NCBI RefSeq assembly: GCF_008365405.1
Contig: NZ_QOKV01000011.1
Span: forward strand, 1 to 64,000
DNA: 64,000 bases
Direction of reading: 5' to 3'
DNA from: Azospirillum brasilense
GTDB lineage: Bacteria > Pseudomonadota > Alphaproteobacteria > Azospirillales > Azospirillaceae
Notes under the pieces: generated by a model
The model's database searches: none
Seen by the model: only the letters and a program-made list of their open reading frames with translations
What the model was told of the DNA's origin: nothing
Position numbers and translations under genes: made by a program
Part shown: positions 41,760 through 49,800 of the stretch, one piece after another
Numbering within the stretch: the stretch's first letter is position 1
Layout: each line of letters opens with the position of its first letter

Positions 41760-42641
41760 TTAGCGCGAGGCGGATTGGAGCCGGCGCCAGCGCAGGGCCC
41801 AGTGCTCGACGGTGACGATCAGGCGGTCGCTCAGCAGGCCCATGGCCCCGATCGACAGCATGTCGGCGATGACCACGTCCATGCGCCCGACGTAGTAGGC
41901 GTCCCACAGCACGTAGCCGAGCCCCGACTTGACCGCGACCATCTCGGAGACGATGACCGCCGTCCAGGCGATGCCCAGGCCGATGCGCAGGCCCGTGAAG
42001 ATGGCCGGCAGCGCCGCCGGCAGGACCACGCGCCGCAGCACGTCGAACCGGCTGGCCCCCATCATCTCGGCCGCCCGGATCCAGTTGCGGTCGACGTCGC
42101 GGGCGCCGTGCGTCGCGTTCACCACGATCGGGTAGAAGCCGCCGAGAGCGATCAGGAAGATCGCACCCATGTCCTGGATGCCGAACACGGCGATGGAGAA
42201 GGGCAGCCACGCGGTGATGGGGATGGGGCGCAGAAGCTGGATCGTCGGATCCACCGTGCCGGACACGGCGCGGCTCCAGCCGATCATGACCCCCGCGGGG
42301 ATGCCGATGGCCATGGCGAGCACGAAGCCCTGGGCGACGCGCATCGACGAGAACAGCACGTTGCTCAGCCACGTGCCGCTGTAGGGGTTGAGGCCCATGC
42401 CCTGCGGGCCGAAGGCCCAGACGATCCAGGCCTCCCACACCCGGTCGGGCGTCGGCAGGACTCCGCCGGCCAGCGAGCCGCCCGATCCCGCGAGCTGCCA
42501 CGCCGCGATCACCAGGACGGGCAGCAGCGCCGCGCGCATCGCCGCCCCGGTGCGGCCCGCCGGGAACAGGCCCCGGCTCTTCACCTTCGGAGCCGCCGGC
42601 ACGGGGGCCGCGTCCAGAGCTCTTGCGGGCGCGTCATTCAT
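41760..42641 (-). CDS. NitT/TauT-type ABC transporter permease
   Basis: A 293-residue membrane protein with an about 45-residue Ala/Pro-rich N-terminal extension, six membrane segments and the permease loop DRNWIRAAEMMGASRFDV. I chose ATG 42641 because GGAG lies close before it; the frame stays open to 42719 but that includes the intergenic hairpin. One permease gene implies a homodimeric channel. Confidence 0.92.
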   Translation of the reverse strand: MNDAPARALDAAPVPAAPKVKSRGLFPAGRTGAAMRAALLPVLVIAAWQLAGSGGSLAGGVLPTPDRVWEAWIVWAFGPQGMGLNPYSGTWLSNVLFSSMRVAQGFVLAMAIGIPAGVMIGWSRAVSGTVDPTIQLLRPIPITAWLPFSIAVFGIQDMGAIFLIALGGFYPIVVNATHGARDVDRNWIRAAEMMGASRFDVLRRVVLPAALPAIFTGLRIGLGIAWTAVIVSEMVAVKSGLGYVLWDAYYVGRMDVVIADMLSIGAMGLLSDRLIVTVEHWALRWRRLQSASR

Positions 42642-42688
42642 CTCTCCAGTCCTCCGCCATTCTTGTCGGCCGCCACGCTGTCGGAAGG

Positions 42689-42708
42689 CCGCCCGCCGAA
42701 GCGGGCGG
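42689..42708 (-). repeat. intercistronic hairpin between binding protein and permease
   Basis: CCGCCCGC (42689-42696) and GCGGGCGG (42701-42708) form a perfect 8-base stem with a 4-base loop, 12 bases after the binding-protein stop. Hairpins at this place in ABC operons commonly protect the upstream message, so the binding protein is made in excess over the membrane parts. Confidence 0.65.
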
Positions 42709-42720
42709 CGGCGTTCCAAA

Positions 42721-43707
42721 TCACTGCGCCTTCTCGACGAAGGAGGCGTCCCAGTACTTCTCGATGTCGCCCGACACGTCCTTCGGGATCACGCCCAGCT
42801 CGTTGAAGGCCTTGGCCTGACGCTTGATCTGGTCGACCGTGGTGACGGAGCCAAGCTCGATCACCTTGGACGCCTCGGCGGCGAGCTTGGTGTCGAGGCC
42901 GGTCAGCGACGCGTAGGCCTTGGTGAACGCGTCCGGCGACGCGGCGAGCGTCTTCTGCGCCTGCAGATAGGCCCAGACGAAGCGCTCCATGGCGGGGCGC
43001 TTCTCGGCCATCGACTTGCGGTTGGCGGCCAGCATGCCGAGTTCGGCGCCGACCGACTTGGACTGGCTGTATTCGAGATTCTTGGCGAAGAAGCCGTAGC
43101 CTTCCATCACGGGGATGGATTCGAAGGGCTCCCAGGTGACGATGGCGTCGACCTCGCCGCGCTGCAGGGCCTGGTCGAAGTTGGCGCCGCCGCCCTGGAT
43201 GTTCACGGCCTGGAAGCTGTTGTAGGGAATGTTCTTCTCGGTCAGGGTCGCGGCGAACTGGAACCACACCGCCGAACCGGGGGCGATGGCGACCTTCTTG
43301 CCCTTCAGGTCATCCCAGCTGTCGAGCTTCACGCCCTTGCGGCCGATCACGTATTTCGGGGAGCTGCCGACGCCCATGATGCCGACCATGTCGGTGGCGC
43401 CCTGGGCCAGCGAGATCGCGAGGTCGGCCGGTCCGACGGTGGCCATGTCGAGGGAGCCGGCGAGGAGTGCCGTGCGCGCGTCGGCGTAGCGGGCGAACTC
43501 GACCGTCTTCAGCTCGACGCCGAGCTTCTTGAGGTCGTCGGTGATCATCACCACCGGGGCGAGATGGCCCACCTTCTGATAACCCACCGTCAGCTCGACC
43601 GGCTTCGGCAGGGGAGCGGGTTCCGCCGCGCGCGCGGCGGGCGACAACGCCAGACATCCGGCGATGACCGCGCCGATGGTGTTGAGACCCAGATGCTTCC
43701 AGTTCAT
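42721..43707 (-). CDS. NitT/TauT-type ABC transporter, binding protein
   Basis: A 328-residue periplasmic protein with a signal peptide (about 1-27, ending PAARAAEP). It has the family patterns ELTVGYQKVGHLAPVV, DMATVGPADLAISLAQG, KKVAIAPGSAVWFQF and AIVTWEPFES. GGGAGAC precedes the ATG. The ligand is unknown; linked genes suggest an amide or imide compound. A 51-base gap separates it from the crotonase-like gene, so it could have its own promoter, though I see none. Confidence 0.9.
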   Translation of the reverse strand: MNWKHLGLNTIGAVIAGCLALSPAARAAEPAPLPKPVELTVGYQKVGHLAPVVMITDDLKKLGVELKTVEFARYADARTALLAGSLDMATVGPADLAISLAQGATDMVGIMGVGSSPKYVIGRKGVKLDSWDDLKGKKVAIAPGSAVWFQFAATLTEKNIPYNSFQAVNIQGGGANFDQALQRGEVDAIVTWEPFESIPVMEGYGFFAKNLEYSQSKSVGAELGMLAANRKSMAEKRPAMERFVWAYLQAQKTLAASPDAFTKAYASLTGLDTKLAAEASKVIELGSVTTVDQIKRQAKAFNELGVIPKDVSGDIEKYWDASFVEKAQ

Positions 43708-43758
43708 GACTTGTCTCCCTGTTTATGGTTCGCCGCCCCGTGGGGCCGATCCTCCGCC

Positions 43759-44568
43759 TTACTTTCCCTTAAAATCGGGTTCTCTTTTTTGCGCGAAGGC
43801 GGCACGCCCCTCCGCGTAATCGGCGCTGGCGAAGCAGCGGGCGACGAGCGCGTCCACCGCTTCGGTGTCGGGCGGACCGTCGGTCCGCAGCGCTTCCAGC
43901 ATGGCCCGTTTCGCCGCGCGCAACGTCAGCGGCGCGTTTCCGGCGATCAGGCCGATATAGTCTTCCACCGCGCCGTCGAAGGCGGACGCGGCGGCCACGC
44001 GCTGGACGATGCCGAGGCTCGCCGCCTCGTCCGCCGTCACGATGCGCGCGCTGAACAGCAGGTCGGCGGCGGCGGCGGCACCCATCCGCTGCACGACGAG
44101 GCGCACCAGGGGGAAGCCGTAGCCGAGCCCGAGCCGGGCGCCCGGCATGCGGAACCGCGCGCCGTCGTCGCTGAGCCGCAGGTCGCAGCACAGCGCCAGC
44201 TCCAGCCCGCCGCCGAAGCAGATGCCGCGGATGGCGGCGACCGTCGGCACCGGGGCTTCGAGAAGCGCCTCGGTCGCCGCCGACACCGCCTCCTCGTAGG
44301 CGGCGGCCTGGGCGGCGTCGGCGCGGACGGTGCCGAATTCGGAAATGTCGGCCCCGGCGGAGAAGGCGCGCTCCCCCGTACCGCGGACCAGCAGGACGCG
44401 GACCGCGGGGTCGGCCACGGCGCGGCCGATGCGCTCGGGCAGGGAGCGCCACATCTCCAGCGTCATCGCGTTCAGCCGCCGGGGCTGGTCGAGCGTCAGG
44501 CGGGCGACCCCACCCGACACCTCCAGCCCCACCACGCCGCCAACCGCTCCCGGTTCCTGCTCGGCCAT
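43759..44568 (-). CDS. enoyl-CoA hydratase/isomerase-family protein
   Basis: A 269-residue crotonase-fold protein. The CoA-binding and oxyanion-hole motifs are AFSAGADISEF and IRGICFGGGLELAL. One of the two catalytic Glu of hydratases is kept (E123); the second is Gly143 (RMPGARLGLGYG instead of PE). Hydration of a simple enoyl-CoA is therefore doubtful, and isomerase, hydrolase or decarboxylase activity is possible. The ATG at 44568 overlaps the CoA transferase stop by one base (TGATG), so the two are coupled. Confidence 0.85.
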   Translation of the reverse strand: MAEQEPGAVGGVVGLEVSGGVARLTLDQPRRLNAMTLEMWRSLPERIGRAVADPAVRVLLVRGTGERAFSAGADISEFGTVRADAAQAAAYEEAVSAATEALLEAPVPTVAAIRGICFGGGLELALCCDLRLSDDGARFRMPGARLGLGYGFPLVRLVVQRMGAAAAADLLFSARIVTADEAASLGIVQRVAAASAFDGAVEDYIGLIAGNAPLTLRAAKRAMLEALRTDGPPDTEAVDALVARCFASADYAEGRAAFAQKREPDFKGK

Positions 44569-45761
44569 CAGACGATCCCCTGCGCCTTGAGGGCGGCGAC
44601 GTCCGCCGGGGACAGACCGATGGCGCCCAGCACCTCCGCCGTGTGCTCGCCCGCGTCGGGGGCGGGCCGCTCGATGCGGGCGGGGGTGCGCGACAGGCCG
44701 ACCGGCTGGCCGACGAGGCGCATGGCGCCGCGGGCGGGATGCTCGCAGGGCACGGCGATGCCGAGATGCCCGACCTGCGGGTCGGCGAAGACCTCGTCCA
44801 TGCGGTAGATCGGCCCCGCCGGAACCCCTTCCTCCTCCAGCCGCTCCAGCCAGTCCGCGGTCTTGCGGGTGCGGAACACCTCCTCCAGCAGCGGCTTGAG
44901 CGTCGGGCGGTTGCGGAAGCGCTGCTCCTGCGTGGCGAATTCGGGGGCGTCGGCGAGATCCTCGCGCCCGATGGCCCGGCAGAAGGACCGCCACTGGCCG
45001 TCGCCGCCGACGCCGATGTTCAGGTGGCCGTCGGCCGTCGCCATCACGCCCATGGGGGTCGAATAGGGGTGGTCGTTGCCCGCCGGCTGCGGGACCTCGC
45101 CCTCCACCAGATAGCGCGCCGCCTGGAAATCCATCAGCGCGATCTGGGATTCCAGAAGCGAGGTCTGGACCCATTGTCCCTCGCCGGAGCGTTCGCGCTC
45201 CGACAGGGCGACCAGGATGCCGATGGCGGCGTAGAGGCCGGAGGCGCTGTCGGCGACCGCGATGCCCGCCCGGACCGGTCCCTGGCCGGGAAGGCCGGTC
45301 ACGCTCATCAGGCCGCCCATGCCCTGGGCGATCTGGTCGAAGCCGGCGCGGTCGCGGTAGGGGCCGGACTGGCCGTAACCGGAGATCGAGGCCAGGATGA
45401 TCCGCGGATTCACCGCCCGCAGCGCGTCGTAGCCGATGCCGAGGCGGTCCTTCACGTCGGGCCGGTAGTTCTCGACCACCACGTCGGCCGTGCGCACCAG
45501 CTCAAGGAACAGGTCGCGGCCCTGCGGGGTGCGGAGGTTGAGCGACAGCGACCGCTTGTTGCGGTGCAGGTTCAGCATGTCGTAGCCGTGGCGGGGGCCG
45601 CTCATCCCCTCGTTGCGGTCGACGCCCGGCGGCGCCTCGACCTTGACGACGTCGGCCCCGAAGTCGGCGAGCACGCGGCAGCAGGTCGGGCCGGCGCGCA
45701 CACGCGTGAGATCCAGGACTCGGATGTGCTCAAGAGCTTTTGCGGGTTCGGATCGGGTCAT
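44568..45761 (-). CDS. CaiB/BaiF-type (class III) CoA transferase
   Basis: A 397-residue class III CoA transferase. The expected catalytic Asp is D142 in RAGFDQIAQGMGG; the N-terminal VLDLTRVRAGPTCCRVLADFGADVVKVE-type CoA-site pattern and the small-domain stretch ADGHLNIGVGGDGQW are present (written in short pieces: VLDLTRVRAGP, ADFGADVVKVE). It would move CoA from a donor such as succinyl-CoA to a free acid. It sits between the amidase, which could release that acid, and the crotonase, which could act on its CoA ester. It overlaps the amidase stop by 4 bases. Confidence 0.9.
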   Translation of the reverse strand: MTRSEPAKALEHIRVLDLTRVRAGPTCCRVLADFGADVVKVEAPPGVDRNEGMSGPRHGYDMLNLHRNKRSLSLNLRTPQGRDLFLELVRTADVVVENYRPDVKDRLGIGYDALRAVNPRIILASISGYGQSGPYRDRAGFDQIAQGMGGLMSVTGLPGQGPVRAGIAVADSASGLYAAIGILVALSERERSGEGQWVQTSLLESQIALMDFQAARYLVEGEVPQPAGNDHPYSTPMGVMATADGHLNIGVGGDGQWRSFCRAIGREDLADAPEFATQEQRFRNRPTLKPLLEEVFRTRKTADWLERLEEEGVPAGPIYRMDEVFADPQVGHLGIAVPCEHPARGAMRLVGQPVGLSRTPARIERPAPDAGEHTAEVLGAIGLSPADVAALKAQGIV

Positions 45762-47128
45762 GAGCCACGCTCTGCAAGAGGGCTGGGAAAATCGGTGATG
45801 TCGCTGGGCCGCCGCCGGTGCCAGCCGGTCCGCGCCTGCAGCGCCGCGGCGAGCGCCAGCAGCGCGCCGTCCGCGCCCGGACGGCCGACGATCTGGAGCG
45901 CCACCGGCATCCCTCGGTCGTCGAAGCCGGCCGGCACGGCGACCGCCGGCAGGCCGAGGGCGTTGACGAAACGGGTGTAGGCGCTGAGCCGGTAGAGCGT
46001 CGCCGCGTGGAAGTCCGGGGAAGCCGGATCGGCCACGGCGACCGGCGGCGTGCGGATCGGCATGACCGGCAGCAGGAGGGCGCCGGCCTCGCCGAACAGC
46101 TTGGCCAGGACGGGCGCCGTGGCGCCGGACAGCGCCGCCTTTGCCGCCACGAGGCGGTCCGGTGCGATGTCCCGGCCCTTGGCGAGCCGCCGGGCGAGGT
46201 TTGGGTCCCGCGCGGCGAGGGAGAGCCCGCCATGCTGGGCCGCCGCTTCGGCCTGGAGAATGAGAAAGAGGGGGTCGGACAGCGCCTCGATGGCAGGCAG
46301 GCCCGGCCGCTGTTCCAGTGAGACGCCGCAGGCGGCGAGGGCCTCCACGGCCTCGCGGCAAGCCGTCTGGATCGGCGCTTCGGACGCCTCGACCGCGTCG
46401 GACAGGAGGGCGACGCGGGCCGGCGGTTCGGATAGGAACTCCATGTCCGTCGCCAGTACGGGCGCCATGAGTCGGATATCGCGCGCGCTGCGGGCGAGAA
46501 GTCCGATGGTGTCGAGGCTGGGGGCCAGGGTCATCGCCCCGGCGACCGGGACCGCGCCGTAGGTCGGCTTCCAGGCGGTAACGCCGCACGCCTGCGCCGG
46601 GATGCGCAGCGACCCGGCGGTGTCCGATCCCAGCGCGGCGAACACCGCGCCGGCCGCCACCGCGACCGCCGATCCGGACGAGGACCCACCCGGCACGAAC
46701 TCGCGGTTCCAGGGGTTGAGCGCCTTGCCCACGCCGGAAGGCTCGTAGGCCAGAGCCGTCATGGTGGTGAAACCGATCCGTCGCGCCCCGGCCCCGTCGA
46801 GCCGTTCGAGCACCGCCGCTGCCCGCTCCGGTGCCGGGGCGGCGTCCTCCGCCGCACCGGGAAGACCGCAGCCGGGCGAACGCCCCACGCTGTCGAACAT
46901 GTCCTTGGCGGCGTAGGGCAGGCCGGCCAGCGGGCCGGCGGCGTCCGCTTCGGAGGTGCCAAACTCGACGAAGCACCGGAAGCGGGCCTGAACCTCCGGC
47001 GCCCAGGCCGCGCAGGCCGCGGCGGCGTCCGCGCGGGCCGTCGGTGGAAGGCCGCTCCAATCCGCGAAACCGCGCCCGCCCCCGTGGGGGTCGTCAAGAA
47101 CATCGGGGTTCTGGATGGTCCAGGACAT
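45758..47128 (-). CDS. amidase-signature-family hydrolase
   Basis: A 456-residue amidase. The Ser-cisSer-Lys triad is present: Lys75 (YAAKDMFD), the cis-Ser near residue 150 (PGGSSSGSA) and nucleophile Ser173 (SDTAGSLR). It hydrolyses an amide to an acid and ammonia; this family includes GatA, AtzF and many catabolic amidases. Without GatB/GatC genes nearby, a metabolic role is likely. I chose ATG 47128 because GAGGGAG lies about 8 bases before it; the frame extends to 47173. It is the first enzyme gene of the leftward operon, 95 bases after the LysR gene. Confidence 0.9.
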   Translation of the reverse strand: MSWTIQNPDVLDDPHGGGRGFADWSGLPPTARADAAAACAAWAPEVQARFRCFVEFGTSEADAAGPLAGLPYAAKDMFDSVGRSPGCGLPGAAEDAAPAPERAAAVLERLDGAGARRIGFTTMTALAYEPSGVGKALNPWNREFVPGGSSSGSAVAVAAGAVFAALGSDTAGSLRIPAQACGVTAWKPTYGAVPVAGAMTLAPSLDTIGLLARSARDIRLMAPVLATDMEFLSEPPARVALLSDAVEASEAPIQTACREAVEALAACGVSLEQRPGLPAIEALSDPLFLILQAEAAAQHGGLSLAARDPNLARRLAKGRDIAPDRLVAAKAALSGATAPVLAKLFGEAGALLLPVMPIRTPPVAVADPASPDFHAATLYRLSAYTRFVNALGLPAVAVPAGFDDRGMPVALQIVGRPGADGALLALAAALQARTGWHRRRPSDITDFPSPLAERGS

Positions 47129-47223
47129 TCGGCCCACTCCCTCATCGCCGGACCTGATGATGAGGGTCTGCACAGTTGGCTAGAAGAACAATTGCGACAC
47201 ACCTGATTTCGAATTTTTCGAAA

Positions 47224-48135
47224 TCATGGCTTCGGCACGGCCTGCTCCCGCAGGAAGTCCAGGAGCCGTTGGCTCGGCGCATCCAGCGCGTCCAGGGAGC
47301 GGACGCAAATCTCGAAACTGCGCTCCGCCCACTCCTCGTCGAGGGCGACCAGCTCCACGCCGAGCGCGTTCGACAGAGGCAGCACGGCGCGCTTCGGCAG
47401 GACGCCGACCCCCAGCCCCAGGCTGATCATCTGGCACATCACTTCGAAGCTGCGGACCTGGACGCGCACCTTGATGAAGCGGCCCTCCGCCCGCGCCCGC
47501 TCGGCCAGCAGTCCATGCACGGCGGTCCCGCCTTCCAGCGCCACATGCTCCTCGTCCAGAAGCTCGGCGAAGCGCAGGCTGGGCCGGTCGGCCAGCCGAT
47601 GCCCGCGCGGCAGCGCCACCCACAGCCGGTCCTTGGCATAGGGGTAGCGGACGAGCCCCTCCGTTCCCCGGCCGCCGACGATGACCCCGATGTCGGCCTT
47701 CTTGTGGTACAGCGCGTCCAGCGTGTCGGCGCTGGGGCGTTCCTCCAGCTCCAGCTTGATGCCGGGATTCTCGGCGGCGAAGCGCGAGAGATCCGCGGCG
47801 AGGCATTCCACCAGCGCCGAGGAGGAGGCGTAGACGCGGACGTGACCGCGCACGCCGGAGCGGTATTCGGCGAGCATCGCCTCAAGCTGCGCCCCCAGAT
47901 AGACCATGTCGTGGGCATAGCGGAGCACGAGCAGCCCGGCTGGGGTCGGTTCGATGCCGTGCGGGCGCCGCTTCAGCAGCGGCATTCCGGCGTCATGCTC
48001 GAGCAGCCGGATGCGCCGGCTGGCCGCGGACACCGCGAGATTCAGGGCCTCGCTGGCGCGGCTCAGGCTTTTCAGCTCGCACGCTTTCACGAACAGCCGA
48101 AGCGTCGCCAAATCATGGTGAAGCACGATCCACAC
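47224..48135 (-). CDS. LysR-family transcriptional regulator
   Basis: A 303-residue LysR-type regulator with the N-terminal winged helix (LRLFVKACELKSLSRASEALNLAVSAASRRIRLLE) seen in parts as LSRASEALN and SAASRRIRLLE, and a C-terminal periplasmic-binding-like effector domain from about residue 92. The start appears to be GTG 48135, as no ATG is in frame nearby. It lies directly upstream of and in the same direction as the amidase operon, so it is the probable regulator, although LysR genes are more often divergent from their targets. Confidence 0.88.
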   Translation of the reverse strand: MWIVLHHDLATLRLFVKACELKSLSRASEALNLAVSAASRRIRLLEHDAGMPLLKRRPHGIEPTPAGLLVLRYAHDMVYLGAQLEAMLAEYRSGVRGHVRVYASSSALVECLAADLSRFAAENPGIKLELEERPSADTLDALYHKKADIGVIVGGRGTEGLVRYPYAKDRLWVALPRGHRLADRPSLRFAELLDEEHVALEGGTAVHGLLAERARAEGRFIKVRVQVRSFEVMCQMISLGLGVGVLPKRAVLPLSNALGVELVALDEEWAERSFEICVRSLDALDAPSQRLLDFLREQAVPKP

Positions 48136-48270
48136 ACCCTATCCGCAAATCCGCCGCTCCTCCCAGAGTGCCATTACCGGCGCGGGCGGGCGAGTGCGAT
48201 GACAGGGTGGCTTGCCGCTGCCCGGGAAGCCGCCGTTGTTTCGCGTTCGCAGGCAGGACGCGACACAGGC

Positions 48271-49233
48271 TCAGCGTGCGGACACGAGGCGCGGCACCCA
48301 GCGGACGTAGGTGAGCATGGCCACAAGCTCCACGAGGGTCTGGGTCACCACGACCGCCGGCACCAACGTCCCGCCCTCCGGAACGGCGAAGGCCAGCGGC
48401 AGGACGACCAGGGAGTTGCGGGTGCCGCCGCTGAAGACGACGGCCCGTGCCGCCTCGGTCTCCAACCGGAACAGGCGCGCCACGGCCCGCCCGGCGTATG
48501 GCATCACCACCGCGAAGGCGATGTAGAGCGGCACGGCGAGGGCCACGGCCCGCGCCTGGGCGGCCACGTCGGCGGCGACCGCGGCGACGACGAGGAACAG
48601 CACCACCGCCATGAGCGGCACCGGCAGCCACGCCATGGTGGTCGCGGCGGCTTGTCCGGCACCGCCGCGCGCCGCCCAGGCCTGCGTCGCTCCGGCCAAG
48701 ACCAAGGGCACCGCGATCAGCCAGACGAAGGCGTCGATGAAGGGTTTCGGCTGCATCAGCGCCGCCGCTCCCTCCCCGGCGAACAGGCCGAGGTAGATGG
48801 GCAGAAGCAGCATCTGGACAAGCAAAAGAACCGGCGTGGCCGCCAGCACCAGCCGGGCGTCGCCGCGTCCGAGATGGGTGAAGACGACGACATAGTCGAT
48901 GCACGGCGCCAGCAGCACCAGCAGCACGCCGAGGCGCACCGCCGACGGGTCCGCTGGCAAAAGGGAAACGAGGCCGAGGACAACGCAGGGGACGACGGCG
49001 AAATTGACCAGAAGCAGGGCCAGCAGGAAACGGGCGTTCGTGACGCTCCGCCGCAGGTCGGCCAGAGGGACCTGAAGAAAGGTGACGTAGATCAGCGCGG
49101 CGAGGGACGGGTTGATTGCCGCGCCCCAGGCGTCGCCCGGCACGACGGCGGCGGCGAGCAGCCCGGCGGCGACCGCGGCGAAATAGACGGCGACCTGATG
49201 GTTCTCCAGATCCGCGCGGGTGATGGCTGCCAT
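48271..49233 (-). CDS. BASS/ACR3-like membrane transporter
   Basis: A 320-residue membrane protein with about ten transmembrane segments, of the bile acid:sodium symporter / arsenite permease superfamily. The stretch VLLAPCIDYVVVFTH contains a membrane Cys at the place of the conserved Cys of ACR3 arsenite exporters, and GGTRNSLVVLPLA matches the second crossover region. AGGAA precedes the ATG. It is 51 bases downstream of a MerR-family gene on the same strand with a metal-type operator, so it probably exports a toxic metal or metalloid ion. A sodium-coupled organic anion carrier is the alternative. Confidence 0.8.
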   Translation of the reverse strand: MAAITRADLENHQVAVYFAAVAAGLLAAAVVPGDAWGAAINPSLAALIYVTFLQVPLADLRRSVTNARFLLALLLVNFAVVPCVVLGLVSLLPADPSAVRLGVLLVLLAPCIDYVVVFTHLGRGDARLVLAATPVLLLVQMLLLPIYLGLFAGEGAAALMQPKPFIDAFVWLIAVPLVLAGATQAWAARGGAGQAAATTMAWLPVPLMAVVLFLVVAAVAADVAAQARAVALAVPLYIAFAVVMPYAGRAVARLFRLETEAARAVVFSGGTRNSLVVLPLAFAVPEGGTLVPAVVVTQTLVELVAMLTYVRWVPRLVSAR

Positions 49234-49284
49234 GTCTCGGTTCCTGATATGGATCTCGTGTCCGGGCGCTCCGGTCCTGCCGGG

Positions 49285-49716
49285 TTACGGGCAGCAGCGG
49301 CCATCCTCGTGGTGGGGCGACAGCGCCTCGATGATGCGGCACTCCGCGATCCGGCCACCGCGCCGGCACTGGTGGGCGAGCCGGTCCAGCTCCCCGCGCA
49401 GGCGTTCCAGATCGGCGATCTTCCGCTCCACCTCGTGAAGCTGTTCGAGCACCAGGGCGTCGACCTCCCCGCAAGGGCGGTCCGGCTGGTCGGCGAGGTC
49501 CAGCATCGCCCGGACGGTGTCCAGCGGAAAGCCGAGATCGCGCACCCGCCGCACGAAGGTCAACCGCCGCACATGGTCGTGGCCGTAGCTGCGATAATTC
49601 CCCGCCGTGCGGGCGGGCGCCGGCAGGACGCCGATCTTCTCATAGAAGCGGATGGTCTCGACCTTGGTGCCGGTCAGCTTGCCAAGCGCGCCGATGGACA
49701 GATCCTGCTGCACCAT
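49285..49716 (-). CDS. MerR-family metal-responsive regulator
   Basis: A 143-residue MerR-type regulator. The winged helix is at the N-terminus (IGALGKLTGTKVETIRFYEKI in short form: TGTKVETIRFYEK), then a long dimer helix, then metal-site Cys: Cys82 (RPCGEVD), Cys117 (AHQC) and Cys126 (AEC), the three positions used by CadR/PbrR/ZntR for divalent or soft metals, plus a terminal CysCys (GRCCP). The start ATG 49716 follows GAGGG at a 6-base gap. A classical MerR operator lies just upstream. It most likely activates its own operon, including the transporter downstream. Confidence 0.9.
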   Translation of the reverse strand: MVQQDLSIGALGKLTGTKVETIRFYEKIGVLPAPARTAGNYRSYGHDHVRRLTFVRRVRDLGFPLDTVRAMLDLADQPDRPCGEVDALVLEQLHEVERKIADLERLRGELDRLAHQCRRGGRIAECRIIEALSPHHEDGRCCP

Positions 49717-49729
49717 CAAAATCCCTCAT

Positions 49730-49752
49730 GACCCTATAGTGGCTCCAGGGTC
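49730..49752 (-). promoter_or_regulatory. MerR-type promoter/operator
   Basis: A 23-base inverted repeat reads GACCCTATAG, TGG, CTCCAGGGTC on the plus strand. The arms GACCCT and AGGGTC are perfect, and the ACCCTATAGT...CAGGGT layout is the known CadR/PbrR/ZntR operator style that sits between over-spaced -35 and -10 boxes. It ends 14 bases before the MerR start. Confidence 0.85.
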
Positions 49753-49800
49753 CATGGTAGCGCAGGACGGGCAGCCGCGCATCGGTCGTCGAAGGGGAAC

